DNA from: Riptortus pedestris
Lineage: Eukaryota; Arthropoda; Insecta; Hemiptera; Alydidae
NCBI GenBank assembly: GCA_019009955.1
Contig: JADPXZ010000011.1
Span: 36,156-100,155 of the forward strand
Length of the DNA: 64,000 bases
Direction: 5' to 3'
Shown: piece after piece, positions 36,201-45,648 of the stretch
Numbering within the stretch: position 1 is the first letter of the stretch
Layout of the letters: every line of letters starts with the position of its first letter
Notes under the pieces: model-generated
The model's database searches: none
The model's input: the letters and a program-made list of their open reading frames with translations, nothing else
What the model was told of the DNA's origin: nothing
Made by a program: the position numbers and the translations under genes

Positions 36201-39200
36201 AATACATTCTAGGATTATGAATTATATGGTCCATCACTTTATAAAAAAAAAAACTACATACACAGAGGACGGGAAATATAAAAATATTGAGGACAGTGAA
36301 GTCTTAAATATCAAATAATTTTATTATTAACAAATCCACAGTAACGACGGGTATAAATTCTAAACACTGGGACAGGGAAATAAAAAAAATATTGTGGAAA
36401 CTAAAGCCTTGCCAAAAACATACCATCTTCATTCAGCAGAGTTCTGCAGATGTAATTGTTGTTGGGGAGATGGAGTCGAGTTGGCGGGCTTCTCTGGCTG
36501 CTAAATCTGCTTTTTCGTTTCCTACGTGGCTTGGAATCCACATGAAGTAGACGACCCTTTTTAGCTCTCGGAGCATTTGTATTTGATTTTGTATTTTTTT
36601 ATTATTGGGTTGTTTGTAAATACATCTTTGATACTCAATAGGGCACTCAACGAGTCAGTGCAAATCAGGAATTTTTCTTGAGTCGAGTGTTTGCAAATGC
36701 AGTGATATAAAGCAAATTGAATTACGAATCGGAATAGATTCTGGTTAGTTTGTTGAGTTTGAATTTTTGGCAGGCATTTTCTTCGTTGTAGGCACAGGAG
36801 GAAGACTCAGAAAAATCATACCTACTTTAATTCATTTTAAATGGGTGAAAGCACATGCAGGATTTATGGGCAAAAAAATAGTCGATATCCAAGCCATAAG
36901 GATATCGACTATTTTTTTGCCCATAAATCCTGCATGTGCTTTCACCCATTTAAAATAAATTAAAGTAGGTATGATTTTTTAATTTTGTTATATTATTACG
37001 TTTTTTGTGTTTTTTATGTTATCTAGTTTGTGTGCGTGCAGTATAATGTAAATGCTTGGTAGCAAATCCATTTCATTTACATACGTGAGAGCCTGTAAGA
37101 TGACAATACCCGCTGCCTGGTTAGGAGAACAATGGTTGCATAATTTAAATTGTTTACATTTTATAACATCGTCAGTTTTATTTTCTTCAAAAATAATAAA
37201 GGTACCATCTATGCCTATCCCTGCTACCGCCTGTTTAAATTGTGCATTGCTATGAATGATTTGTATATTGGTAATTCAAATAAAGGGTTAGAGCCGCCAG
37301 TATAAATGATTCTGTTGTCATAGCTGTCGGTGGAGACCGTCGCCACTGGCTGATGGTCGAGTACAGCTGGCAAGGTTTCAACGAGTGTTCTACTTACTAT
37401 AATACGTATTGTGCATTTATCCTTTATCTAAAGCTCACCAACTTGAGGCACAAGTATCACCAACATTCCTCTCCCCAACCAATCATCCAAATAATAATTT
37501 CAATTGAACAAAAAAAAAATACACACATATAAAAAGATAGTTTGCTCGAGCCCTTGAATTTTTCCTAGAAGGCATAAGTTACTATATCTGATTTATTTTT
37601 CTATATTCTCAGTCCCACTCTAGCTAGAAAAGGTTGGTAGCCTGTAGATAACCCGGTCCAATTAGCTATAGTAACTGAAAGTGGAAATTAATGAATAACA
37701 TAACTTATTTTCTTATTGAGAAGATTGTTGTGTGATTTGTAATTGTAATATAATGTATTCCAGATAAAGATAAAGCAGTCTTCATCTGCCATCACTGCCA
37801 GCGAGCCTGGAAATCATTCATTTCACTGAGGCGCTGTGTTCAGAAGTGCTTCCATTCAACAATCACTAGTAAGTACTTTTTGAATTGATTATTTTATGTA
37901 TATGGCTTGGTTTCTTATTTATTTTGGAGCCATCCTATTGAGGAGAATATTTTTTTCTAAATATGCCAATGGTTGCCTCAAAAGTTCAGTTTCTGAACAG
38001 AATCAAACATGTATTAAATATACTTTATTTTACTGATATTTAAGATGAAAAACACAAAATTAAAAATTTAGTAACTGTTACATATGTAGACAGATCCAAG
38101 AGCTTTGATTTTGAAATTAATAATTTGGAGAGAATTTGAAAATAGTGCTACTCTTAATTTCAAGAGAACCTAAATTGTATTTTCAAGTACCCAGTTGTTA
38201 CAATCTGGCTGCGGCGATAAGCAGTGGAAGCTGAAATATATAAAAAATCCCACAACCAAACCACTAACAAGAATTTAGGAAGGGCCCACCAACAATCGAC
38301 TCAAGTCAAAATTCAAATATATATAAATTTATTTAAAATAAAAATATTCCCTAATTATAATTATTAATCAAAATCAAGAAACACCTTTAAAAATATAATG
38401 GGGGACACTTAATTCTACTTAGACTATATTACAATTGAAACACTTAGCTGTTTAATAGAAGTGCTGACTTAGCCGTGAGAGGTAGTACAGTCGAGTAGGC
38501 TGGCTCAGGCAGGCCGGATCTGGCAAAAGGATTAGTGATGTCTCACCAACAAGGGTCTCCCCTCCAGAGGATGCCGGAAATGACTGATTTTAATCTGTCT
38601 TGTCTGGGTCCTTATATAGGCCTAGCCCAGCGGTGAACTTTGAACTGCCAATCGAAATACACTCAAAAAGTGCATTTAAAGGGAATTAATTATCGAAATT
38701 CATCCGTATTATTAATTAGCAAACCGACGTTAAGAGCTGTGAATGTTATTATCAAAATCCATCCGCGTTATCTAAGAAAATGCTAGAGCACATGGTGCCA
38801 TCACTCCAAATTGGATATAATTCTTATTTAAAGGTTAAAACAATACATTTAAGCATTCACAAATAATAATCTTAATGTGCTCTGTGCTGGGAATACTCAG
38901 AATATAAAATATGTTGTCATTTATAATGGGCTTATGTAATGCAATGTCAATTTCATTACACAGTGAAGTCAGAATTAGACTTTTACTCTTGTTAAACCTA
39001 CAACCACGCACTGTGATTTTTAGTCAAATAGGCATGGAATTAACTTTGCACATTACCATAATATGTGTAGTTTTGATTATACCATTTTTTAAATATTGAA
39101 ATTAGATGACAATGTTCCGTAAGAGGGATTTCATATAAATCTGAATTGCACATTTATGAAAAATATCAGTTATTGAATTAATTAAATTGCATTAATTATT

Positions 39201-40745
39201 TCTCTGCAATTGTGTAAATAGTATAGTTTTAGGAGTATAAAAATATTAAATAATTGAAAATAAAAGGTAAACTAATTGCTACCTGATTGCTAATTCTGTT
39301 TAAATGATGTTTTAGAGTCCCACCTCAAAATACTTAAGTCGCCATTCACTGGAGTAAAAACATCAAGGTTCTATAGAAGTTCAAGGCAAGAAGTGAATCT
39401 ATCTAAGGAATGCTCACCTGTAACTGATGGGGCTGAGAATCATTTTACCTGTTGTGAATGCAGTTATAGCACAAAATATAGACATCACTTAAAACAGCAC
39501 ATACAGGCTAAACATTCAAATGATAGACCTCACTCCTGCCCTTACTGTGAATACAGTACTGTTTGGGCTTGGTATCTAAAGCAGCACATACTGGCTAAAC
39601 ATTCAAATGATAGACCTCACTCCTGCCCCCACTGTGAATACAGAAGTGTTTGGACTGTCAGTCTAAAGCGTCACGTACTGGCTAAACATTCAAATGATAG
39701 ACCTCACTCCTGCCCCCACTGTGAATACAGTACTGTTCTGGCTGGTGATCTAAAGCGTCACATACTGGCTAAACATTCAAATGATAGACCTCACTCCTGC
39801 CCCTACTGTGAATACAGTACTGTTCGGGCTTACGATCTAAAGCGTCACATACTGACTAAACATTCAAATGATAGGCCTCAATCTTGTCCTTACTGTGAAT
39901 ACAGTGCTGTTCGGGCTAGTCAACTAAAGCATCACATACTGGCTAAACATTCAAACGATAGACCTCACTCCTGCCCTTATTGTGAATACAGTACTGTTTT
40001 TTCTGGTCAACTAAAGAAGCACATACTGGCTAAACACTCAAACGATAGACCTCACTCCTGCCCTTACTGTGAATACAGTACTGTTTGTTCTGGTCAACTA
40101 AAGAAGCACATATTGGCTAAACATGCAAATGATAAACCTCACTCCTGCCCTTACTGTGAATACAGTACTGCTCGGGCTTGTTATCTAAAGCATCACATAC
40201 AGGTTAAACATTTAAATGATAGACCTCACTCCTGCCCCCACTGTGAATACAGTACTGCTCTGGCAAGTGACCTAAAACGCCACATACAGGCTAAACATTC
40301 AAATGATAGACCTCACTCCTGCCCCCACTGTGAATACAGTACTGTTCAGGCTGTCAGTCTAAAGCGTCACGTACTGGCTAAACATTCAAATGATAGACCT
40401 CACTCCTGCCCCCACTGTGAATACAGTACTGTTCTGGCTGGCAATCTAAAGCATCACATACAGGCTAAACATTCAAATGATAGACCTCACTCCTGTCCCC
40501 ACTGTGAATACAGTACTGTTCGGGCTGACAATCTAAAGCATCACATACAGGTTAAACATTTAAATGATAGACCTCACTCCTGCCCCCACTGTGAATACAG
40601 TACTGCTCTGGCAAGTGACCTAAAACGCCACATACAGGCTAAACATTCAAACGATAGACCTCACTCCTGTCCCCACTGTGAATACAGTACTGTTCGGGCT
40701 GTCAATCTAAAGCATCATATACAGGCTAAACATTCAAGTGACTAA
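29424..40745 (+). CDS. C2H2 zinc-finger gene copy 3, complete, 7 exons (625 aa)
   Basis: Join of 29424-29448, 30080-30160, 30589-30672, 31255-31332, 31577-31651, 37764-37868 and 39316-40745. The total is 1878 nt = 626 codons including TAA, with no internal stop; every intron is GT..AG and every junction is in phase 1. Order: 8-residue start; four linkers, each with a psi-K-x-E-like motif (AKTE, IKQE, IKNE, IKPE); a C-x2-C-x12-C atypical finger; a basic stretch; then 15 C2H2 fingers of 29 residues (C-x2-C-x12-H-x4-H, linker SNDRPHS). Family knowledge suggests a nuclear sequence-specific DNA-binding protein; the lysine motifs suggest sumoylation (inferred). Intron 5 (6.1 kb) is filled with repeats. 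No protein name recognised. Confidence 0.8.
30080..30160 (+). CDS. copy 3 exon 2, linker (phase 1-1)
   Basis: Acceptor gatgtag, donor G|gtaaat, 81 nt. Encodes APGSSLDGVAAKTEPVYYL then HDEPSTS. AKTEP is the weakest of the psi-K-x-E motifs. No paralogue of this exon is seen in copy 1's visible part. Confidence 0.65.
30589..30672 (+). CDS. copy 3 exon 3, linker A-type (phase 1-1)
   Basis: Acceptor ctgagcag, donor G|gtaata, 84 nt. Encodes SSIKQEEDSSDEESLSVST. IKQE followed by acidic and serine residues resembles a negatively charged SUMO motif. It is a tandem paralogue of exon 4. Confidence 0.75.
31255..31332 (+). CDS. copy 3 exon 4, linker A-type (phase 1-1)
   Basis: Acceptor ctggtag, donor G|gtaatc, 78 nt. 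Encodes SSIKNEEDFSDEESLCMPR, with the motif IKNE. Closest to copy 1 exon 974-1057, from which it lacks two codons. Confidence 0.75.
31577..31651 (+). CDS. copy 3 exon 5, linker B-type (phase 1-1)
   Basis: Acceptor ttatttgcag, donor T|gtgagt, 75 nt. Encodes VWKHIKPESAVELPTYYGEL. IKPE replaces the IKQE of copy 1. Confidence 0.75.
31824..33180 (+). mobile_element. Helitron-like repeat, near full length
   Basis: Runs from CTAG (31824-31827) and the cccggcttcgcccggg hairpin to ggttacaatttta at 33169-33181. The body has internal subrepeats of about 300 bp (aacaacttttgttatgt, ccccactcctg, tcggttcagccgttt). Ends lie in TA-rich DNA. An (AAAC)n run lies at 33030-33075. No recognisable gene. Confidence 0.55.
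33181..33233. repeat. (TA)n microsatellite between two opposed repeat copies
   Basis: About 50 bases of TA. The same terminus (aaaattgtaacctctgtctg) leads away from it on both sides, in mirror orientation. Confidence 0.9.
33231..34480 (-). mobile_element. Helitron-like repeat, inverted copy
   Basis: Mirror-image partner of 31824-33180, starting at aaaattgtaacctctgtctg and ending hairpin-tctgag-CTAG at 34477-34480. Body subrepeats match those of the neighbour. Several short open frames here are fragments of these subrepeats. Confidence 0.55.
34488..36437 (-). mobile_element. Helitron-like repeat, third copy, truncated
   Basis: Starts with the same terminus right after the preceding copy's CTAG and TA tract. 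It contains three or more of the 300-bp subrepeats and the shared segment about 35500-36240. It is broken at about 36437 (cattcagc) by LINE sequence, losing the hairpin end. Confidence 0.55.
36438..37261 (-). pseudogene. LINE RNase H fragments
   Basis: The minus frame at 36720-36450 reads EKFLICTDSLSALLSIKDVF and VYFMWIPSHVGNEKADLAAR: the catalytic D of the TDS motif and the GNEKAD end of a LINE RNase H. A second, different RNase H (CSPNQAAGIVILQALTYVNE) lies at 37170-37060, as at 2640-2880. Between them sits a palindrome. Two LINE families are nested here. Confidence 0.65.
36811..36979. repeat. near-perfect palindrome, 80-bp arms
   Basis: Arms 36811-36890 and 36900-36979 are reverse complements with about one mismatch, around a 9-base loop. 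The arm encodes an RNase H tail (KWVKAHAGFMGKKIVDIQA), so it arose by inverted duplication of a LINE segment. Confidence 0.9.
37262..37376. repeat. Penelope-like terminal fragment
   Basis: cggtggagaccgtcg, ccactggctgatggt and gctggcaag match 27728-27774, the outer part of the Penelope-like element. Gene copy 3 homology to copy 1 resumes directly after it. Confidence 0.5.
37610..37700. repeat. SINE tail-like repeat
   Basis: Same as 4745-4860, at the equivalent intron position, so it predates the duplication of the gene. Confidence 0.55.
37764..37868 (+). CDS. copy 3 exon 6, atypical finger (phase 1-1)
   Basis: Acceptor tgtattccag, donor A|gtaagt, 105 nt. Encodes FICHHCQRAWKSF and LRRCVQKCFH. 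Nearly identical to exon 5142-5246; H becomes Q inside the last loop (CVHKC to CVQKC), leaving the C-x2-C-x12-C plus C or H ligand set. Confidence 0.75.
38107..39166. mobile_element. insertion in copy 3 intron 6, LTR-like
   Basis: The intron matches copy 1 up to agagcttt (38106) and again from cagttattgaattaatt (39167), with 1.06 kb absent from copy 1 at 5466. Inside, ttgttacaatctggctgcgg starts a block with a TATA-like ccttatataggc at about 38620. 38190-38340 recurs inverted at about 7795-7935. A solo LTR is one reading; I could not find a coding frame or clear target duplication. Confidence 0.45.
39316..40745 (+). CDS. copy 3 exon 7, 15-finger terminal exon
   Basis: Acceptor atgttttag; phase-1 start reads SHLKILKSPFTGVKTS, then EVNLSKECSPVTDG and the array to TAA 40743-40745. 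Each unit is 87 bp. Contact residues (-1,2,3,6) of fingers 2-15: WWYQ, WVSR, LGDR, RYDR, RSQH, FGQK, CGQK, RCYH, LSDR, QVSR, LGNH, RDNH, LSDR, RVNH; finger 1 is YHHQ. Positions 1 (A/T/S), 4 (L) and 5 (K) and the ligands hardly vary. The short acidic linker replaces the usual TGEKP. Confidence 0.85.
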
Positions 40746-41170
40746 TATCTCTCCTTCCCCAACTGTGAATACAGTACCGTTCACTCTGGCAATCTAAAGC
40801 TGAACATTCTGTCTAAACATTCAGTAGGCCAACCTCACTTCTGCCCCTACTGTGATTACAGTACTGGTTACTCTGGCAGTCTAAAGCGTCACACTAAACA
40901 AGTGGGAACAGGATTTATTGAAATGTATTTCCATCAAAGCAACCTGGGAACAGTGCCTCAGCCTTTATCCTCTCTACTCCAGTACAACGGGCCCAATACT
41001 CCCCTTGTTTCCTTACTTCTCATCTTACTTACATCACCGAGATCTTTGTAATTCCCAATTTGGCATGCATCCAATTTTTGTATTAAATAGTTATTAAAAT
41101 GTATATTTACTTTGAATGCATTGTGTTATTTTAATAAATGGCGTTTATTACTACTTTTTATTCATTTTTT
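40746..41170 (+). other. finger remnants, 3' UTR and poly(A) signal of copy 3
   Basis: 40746-40905 continues as about two finger units (CPYCDYSTGYSGSLKRH) after the TAA. AATAAA is at 41133-41138. Confidence 0.6.
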
Positions 41171-41339
41171 CCTTTTAGTTCTACAAGGAATTACTGCAGT
41201 GCCTAGATTTTTAGTCAAATCGACAACCTGATGTTGGATACTACTTGTAAAAAATACACTTCATTAAGATATCTATTTAGTTGATATCTCTTGGTTTTCT
41301 AACTGAAGCAATCTTATGTGGAACTCTCAATGACATTTA

Positions 41340-41372
41340 AAGTGTTTTTAACAAAAATGAGATCTTTTCAAA

Positions 41373-41435
<63 letters not shown>

Positions 41436-41995
41436 TTCTGTTTCTGCTCTGGCGGTCGCAATTATTGATTTATTGTTACCCAATTCAAAGAAAATTAAAG
41501 AGAAAGTTCGTCAACTGCTAACATTGGTCCAGGGGGGTTTAGAGAAAGAGAATTTTGATAATTCGATTTTTCTCCTTCATTATACATTATATTAAAAAAG
41601 TGTATCAAACTAATCTTATTTTAAATTTAATTTTCTATAAATGTTGTTATATACATATTTTCTCTAAAGTTAATACTGACCCAGATATTTGGAATTTTTT
41701 GCTTTCAGCCTTTAATAAATCCCCACTCCTACTCATGTATAAATTACAATAAGCTCTTATAATATGAACTTCTTTATTCTAAGCTTAAATACCAAATATT
41801 GTTTCTAGTGGACCTTTAATATGAGAGATACATGCAAATTACTTGTGCAATTACATTATTAATTAAGGTTTTTTATTCTGGTCTCAAAAATTGTTTTTTC
41901 ATCTGTACCATACTCGATATTTAACTGTTTTATTCAATACTAAACATCATATTTGCGATTGACAGAAACTGGACAGGGTTAGGGGGGGGATGGGT
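41340..41995 (+). repeat. foldback-arm family repeat with (GT)n
   Basis: Decayed copy of the sequence forming the arms of 12881-14451 (gcggtcgcaatt, ttcaaaatt then microsatellite). Here the internal microsatellite is (GT)n of about 48 bases (41376-41423), where other copies carry (TA)n. Confidence 0.55.
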
Positions 41996-42769
41996 TAGAG
42001 GCAGAGGCGAATTTGACATTTCTAAATATGCTAATTATTTTGAGCCCTAAAGAGAGCCTCTAAATAAGTCTTTATTTTCCCAATAATATTTCCACCTTTT
42101 CCAATTCCACCAAGTTTCCTCCTATGCGCCCAAGATATACTTCCAGTTCATTCATACAATTAAATGGCATTGAATAATTGGCAGGTAATTCCTTTAGGCG
42201 CATGTAACTCAGTCTTGATAGATCATTTGCCAACTTCTCTTGTAGAGCCTTCCATCAATTCAACATCCTCTTGAAAATTTTCAGTCAGGTGTGTGTACGG
42301 TTTAATTCCATTCTAATGTAAGCATTAGGAGTGTTTTTAGGAAGACACATAAACCATTTAAAGAAGTATAATTGAGCTTTCTCAATCACATCCGAATAAC
42401 CAGAACCCCATATTTCTGATAGATACAAGAGTACACTTTAACTAAGTGCATCGAACAGCATACAGTTGGTTACCCAAATTTCAGCTTTGCTTTTATTAGG
42501 TATGCTTAAGATGGCGGCATTGGCAGAGCAACCTTTTGCCAAGAAGTGAGTACTGGCTTGACAGAATTTTTCTGAGGTGAGAAAGTTACCCCCAGATATG
42601 TAAATGAATTTGTAAGCTGGATAGGGTTATTATTATAGAAGATGGTTTTACTTTTCCCAAGTCAGCCTTTGAGAATTTGAAATTTCATTGTTTTCTGAGG
42701 GTTTACTCAGAGTATCATGTGTCACAGTACTTCTTTATTATATTTTATCAGAAGGCCATGATATAGAGA

Positions 42770-43384
42770 GTAAAACCTAGGTCATCAGAATACATCAATA
42801 AAATTAAATCTTTTCTTGTACTTATCTGTATACCCTCTGCCCCATCCTCTTCGAAAAAATTGATGGACTGATTTCCTTCTTCAATAATAAACGATGCTTG
42901 GTCATACAGAAATTTTATCACTCAGAATTTTTCCTACTATTCCTAGCCTATATAGTTTTTCCCATGATTTTGAATGGTTTATAGAGTCAAATGCTCTTTT
43001 GAAGTCTACAAAGGTAACGAATAACTTTCTCCTCTTTAATCTGAGTGCTATATTTACAGCTGCTGACAAACAAAATATGTTATCCCTATATCCTTTACCT
43101 TTTCGGAAACCCATTTGTTCGTCCGGGATAATTTTCCTCTCTTCAACCCATGTAAGCAATCTTCGACTAAGGATGGAAGTGAAAAGCTTTATAATTGAGT
43201 CTAGAATGGCGATGCCTCTGTAATTGTTTATGTCTTTTTTATCTCCTTTCTTATGGATAAGCCACATTCTTATATTTGTCCAAAATAATGGTATCGATTC
43301 TTCACTCCAAACTTTATTAAAGATGTGTACAAGGTAATTAGTCCAACTTTCATTCATTAATTTATAACATTCGTTTGGAATCAA
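42770..43384 (-). pseudogene. LINE reverse transcriptase
   Basis: The frame 43384-42902 reads WLIHKKGDKKDINNYRGIAI, QMGFRKGKGYRDNIF, FVTFVDFKRAFDSIN: palm motifs with the first catalytic aspartate in VDFKRAFDS. After a frame change, LLMYSDDLGF (about 42810-42780) is the catalytic Y-x-DD box, with S in place of the common A. The segment between is shortened. Not functional as it stands. Confidence 0.8.
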
Positions 43385-43615
43385 ATTAGCCTTGAGATTT
43401 ATTGTTTTTTGCGTGTTTTAGACTTTCTATTGTTTCTTCGAGAGTAATTTCTCCATCTAGTTCTGGGTCATAATAATGAAAATAAATTGTGGCATCAATA
43501 ATTTTTTGAGGTAAAGAACTTTTATAGAATTTCTCGCACTGAGTAATGGCTTATATGTAAATGTTTTTAAGGCTGGAATTCTTTGAATTGCTTAATCTAA
43601 CTCTTAATTTTGTAA

Positions 43616-44757
43616 TTAACGTTTTATAACATTTCTAAGAATGCAGGAAATTAGTAGTTGATTCATCTTTAAATGAAGCTTTACAACATCTCTTGTATGC
43701 AGAGGTAAGTTGTTTTCTGCTATAATACATTTTTGGTCAAACAAAGGTTTGTTTGGAATCTGTTTTGATGAGCTTACTTTAAGTATGGAAGCTTCCTTCA
43801 TTAGATGAGTGACCCTTTTACTAAAATCTTCAGTAAGCGTACCGAGGCTTACGTTGTAATTGAAATTTATGTCTAAAGTATGTAAGATTATTTTGACCAT
43901 TTCAAGGTTCTCAGCACTGCGATTTATGGTTAATTTCTTTCCTAAGTGGAGTTTATTAGAGCGTTTTCCCAAGAAAGATATAATATATAAATTGTGGTCG
44001 GAATATGCTGGAGTTGGTTTTACCTCGTAATCATAAACAATATCAATGGTAGTAGTAGGTGATATCCACACAGAATCGTAAATACTAAACCCGTTTTCTC
44101 CACAAAAAGTAAATTTTGCAGGGAAATCACTAGGAGTTATTCCACTGCTGGTAATCATACCAAAGCTCTCGATTACTTCAACTGGCAAATCCCATCTTTT
44201 ATGTATTTCAGGATCTAGGGTTTCTCTGTGGTTGGTGAGATTGGTTTAATCAAAAATATCATCATCAAATATGTTTAGGGATCCATATCTCGCATTCCAG
44301 CCCCTCCAAAAACTATTTTTCTGTTGTTATACTTTTGATGAATATCATAGAGTACATCGGAGATGAATTTATTATATTTTTCATATTCTTTTCCAGGTTT
44401 CCAATATATAACAGCTACGATAAAATATTCACTTTCATATTTTAAACAAATACGTAATATCCAGTTCTCTCTAATAAGGGTTTCAACGACAGTGATTTTT
44501 TCTTTTTTAGTGAAGATCATTAGGCCTCCACTTTGTCAACCAACTGAACGACTTTTTATTGCATTAACATATACCATGCCATATTTTGACAGGAAATTTA
44601 TGTTATATTTTGAAGACGATGTTAACCATGTTTCAGTCAAACATATTATGTCTAAATTTTGAAGCATCAAAAAAATATATTTTCCAAGATCCAATAAAAA
44701 TTTTATACCATTAACATTCCAGAATCCTATTGCCAGAGCTGCTGTACACTTCTTCAT
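43616..44757 (-). pseudogene. LINE endonuclease, in three frame-shifted pieces
   Basis: Pieces: 44757-44536 (LAIGFWNVNGI, DIICLTETWL), 44520-44275 (LMIFTKKE, AVIYWKPG, KIVFGGAGMRD, where GDFN is expected) and 44188-43616 (SIYDSVWISP, AYSDHNLYIISF). Together they follow the N-x-G, E-x-W, GD-N and SDH order of APE-type endonucleases. The catalytic GDFN-like motif is mutated to GGAG. Confidence 0.75.
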
Positions 44758-44769
44758 AGATTCATTAGT

Positions 44770-45535
44770 TTATCTTTTCTTTATCTGCTTCTTCTGTTTG
44801 TTACGTGTCAACCAATTATCTAGTTTACCATCAATGCTGCTAGATCTGGAAGCACCTAAATCCGAAATATCATCTTTAGTTACCTCAATTTTCGATTCTT
44901 CTTGCTTTTTAGAAGATAATTCCTCTAAGGGATATATTTTACCTTCAATAATTAATTTTTCATTTATAAGGAGTGCTTTAAGATTTTCACTCCTTACTCT
45001 ATGTAAGAAAGGTAGCAGTTTCTTCCTTTTTTCTCTTACATCCCGTGGAAAATCTGGGGACAAACTGAATGGGGTTCCTTTAAGTTTTTTTGTGGCTTTC
45101 AAAACTTCCACCTTTTTCCATTCGGAAATAAATTTGATTAATACTGCATTGTTAGTGTTTTCAGTACGTTCCCGGTAAATATTATCAATGTCATTTCTGT
45201 TTGTATCTGATTATAAATATGTTGTGAAAAAATGGTAAGATTGAGTTTAATAGTAACGGAGTATTTTCTTGAGACTCTTCCCTTAAATTGAATAACAAAA
45301 GTTTATTTCTCCACTTATTTCTCTCAAAGCTATTTACTATCTTATAAATTGTATTTATAGAATTATTCATATTTTCTAAATCTTCTTCTAATTGTGTGAC
45401 GCGGACTTAAGTTTTTTCCAATTCATCTCTATATATTTTTGCTTCATCAAATCCTTGGCGTAATTGTTCCTGTAGTTGTTTAATTAAATTAGTGGGCTCC
45501 TCTATATCCTGTGTGTTTGATAAATAAATATAGTC
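44770..45535 (-). pseudogene. LINE ORF1-like RNA-binding frame
   Basis: 44770-45111 is open (FSLSPDFPRDVREKRKKLLP, LKALLINEKLIIEGKIYPLE, lysine-rich end). Upstream pieces in other frames show a coiled-coil-like QLQEQLRQGFDEAKI / VTQLEEDLENMNNSI. The PFSLSPDFP..REKRKKL pattern is typical of LINE ORF1 RNA-binding domains. Confidence 0.65.
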
Positions 45536-45648
45536 AAACAACTAGCTTTATTTCTTAATTAGTATATGTTGTTATTCTGAGGAAACAGACGTTATAACCT
45601 CCCTCAAGCACAAGTTAGCTCTATTCATTGAGTAGTAGAGCATTATCA

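Larger units (their letters stand above)
42040..45540 (-). mobile_element. non-LTR retrotransposon (CR1/L2-like guess), inactive
   Basis: On the minus strand: an ORF1 region from 45540, an endonuclease 44757-44000 and a reverse transcriptase 43384-42770, then a 3' part to about 42040. Stops and frameshifts separate the parts. It is a different family from the element at 9656-12231. Clade assignment is a guess from motif style. Confidence 0.7.

Noticed and set aside
36767..36958. Plus-strand frame through the palindrome
   Set aside because: An artefact of reading through an inverted LINE fragment.
41374..41595. Open frame beginning with a run of CV repeats
   Set aside because: It is translation of the (GT)n microsatellite.
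42894..44662. Plus-strand frames at 42894-43223 and 44363-44662
   Set aside because: Shadows of the minus-strand LINE endonuclease and reverse transcriptase.
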